A stretch of 64,000 nucleotides of DNA from Ciceribacter ferrooxidans. Its GTDB lineage: Bacteria > Pseudomonadota > Alphaproteobacteria > Rhizobiales > Rhizobiaceae. The notes under the pieces were generated by a model. It saw only the letters and a list, made by a program, of their open reading frames with translations, did no database searches and had not been told where the DNA came from. A program made the translations under genes and the position numbers. This document shows, in pieces, positions 63,841 through 64,000 of the stretch (positions are counted from its first letter, which is position 1; every line of letters begins with the position of its first letter). The stretch is from assembly GCF_004137355.1 (NCBI RefSeq), contig NZ_SDVB01000216.1:57052-121051 (forward strand), read 5' to 3'.

Positions 63841-64000
63841 CGAAGTAAAATTCCCCAGTTATGCCGACGTCGACGACATGGCGAATTGAGGATTTTTCGG
63901 CGGCCGCCCGCGCGGCTTTTGTGGTGGGGCGAACGCCGGGGGAGTGATGAGGGCTTTGGAGCGAACATGCTCCGGCATGAGTTCGGCATGCTGCCTCAAC
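63841..64000. other. Right-edge sequence without assigned feature
   Basis: About 160 bp ending the window. A frame MPTSTTWRIEDFSAAARAAF from near 63860 lacks a clear ribosome site; it could be the beginning of a gene or another IS piece that continues past the edge. No call is made. Confidence 0.3.

Overview
The window looks like a replicon (chromosome, chromid or megaplasmid; the sequence does not say which) of a GC-rich alphaproteobacterium, most probably in the Rhizobiaceae (Sinorhizobium/Ensifer, Rhizobium or a close relative). The reasons are the gene repertoire (KpsE/KpsT-type capsule export, a hut operon with the HutF/HutG route, a RirA-type TGA-N9-TCA box, rhizobial-style IS remnants) and the many long antisense ORFs caused by strong third-position GC bias. 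All calls come from reading the translations and DNA by eye; no database search was run.

Layout. 1-5.6 kb: a capsule or surface-polysaccharide locus on the minus strand (methyltransferase, unknown 349-aa protein, KpsE-like, KpsT-like, start of a second KpsE-like gene), with a divergent glycosyltransferase-like gene. 5.6-11.3 kb: a tightly coupled tetR-hlyD-ABC-permease-permease operon with the order of Escherichia coli cecR-ybhGFSR. 11.7-19.3 kb: a WGR-domain gene, then an unusual cluster of pyruvyl-transferase-like protein, FrhB-like iron-sulfur protein, a glycoside-hydrolase-like protein that appears circularly permuted, histidine phosphatase, inositol-3-phosphate synthase and a phosphoribosyltransferase-like/kinase-like fusion. 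19.3-30.3 kb: a stand-alone RpoA-CTD-like protein, a LuxR-type regulator, a long leader, two acidic repeat proteins, a type I secretion ABC transporter and membrane fusion protein, a small protein with a HEPN-type RNxxxH motif, and a GNAT-TPR protein. 30.3-34.7 kb: four-carbon sugar-acid catabolism (FadR-type regulator, DUF1537 kinase, iron alcohol dehydrogenase, PdxA2). 34.8-42.4 kb: complete histidine utilisation (hutU, hutG, hutH, hutI; divergent hutF and hutC) with a HutC-type operator. 42.4-45.4 kb: a mobile-element scar with an ArdA remnant, then a CHASE4-GGDEF-EAL protein. 45.6-50.6 kb: a methyltransferase divergent from a FecBCD-type metallophore ABC transporter with two tandem binding proteins and an iron-box-like site.

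50.6-64 kb is an accessory zone with extensive gene decay: frameshifted genes (NmrA-like, TetR, DUF1330, an unknown gene), remnants of IS110, IS481 and ISNCY transposases, a truncated GIY-YIG-type gene, and a short duplicated piece of the DNA-3-methyladenine glycosylase gene. Interspersed are small intact genes (carbonic-anhydrase-like, glycosylase, TetR, haloalkane-dehalogenase-like hydrolase, YCII, MAPEG, TfoX-N, HxlR, DUF1330, peroxiredoxin). Two separate loci here share a 22-24 bp palindromic operator; at one of them the cognate TetR gene has been cut off after about 23 codons.

The best candidates for something undescribed are the inositol-phosphate/PRTase-kinase/permuted-GH cluster (12.2-19.3 kb) and the type I secretion locus with non-RTX repeat proteins and the HEPN-like protein (19.7-30.3 kb).
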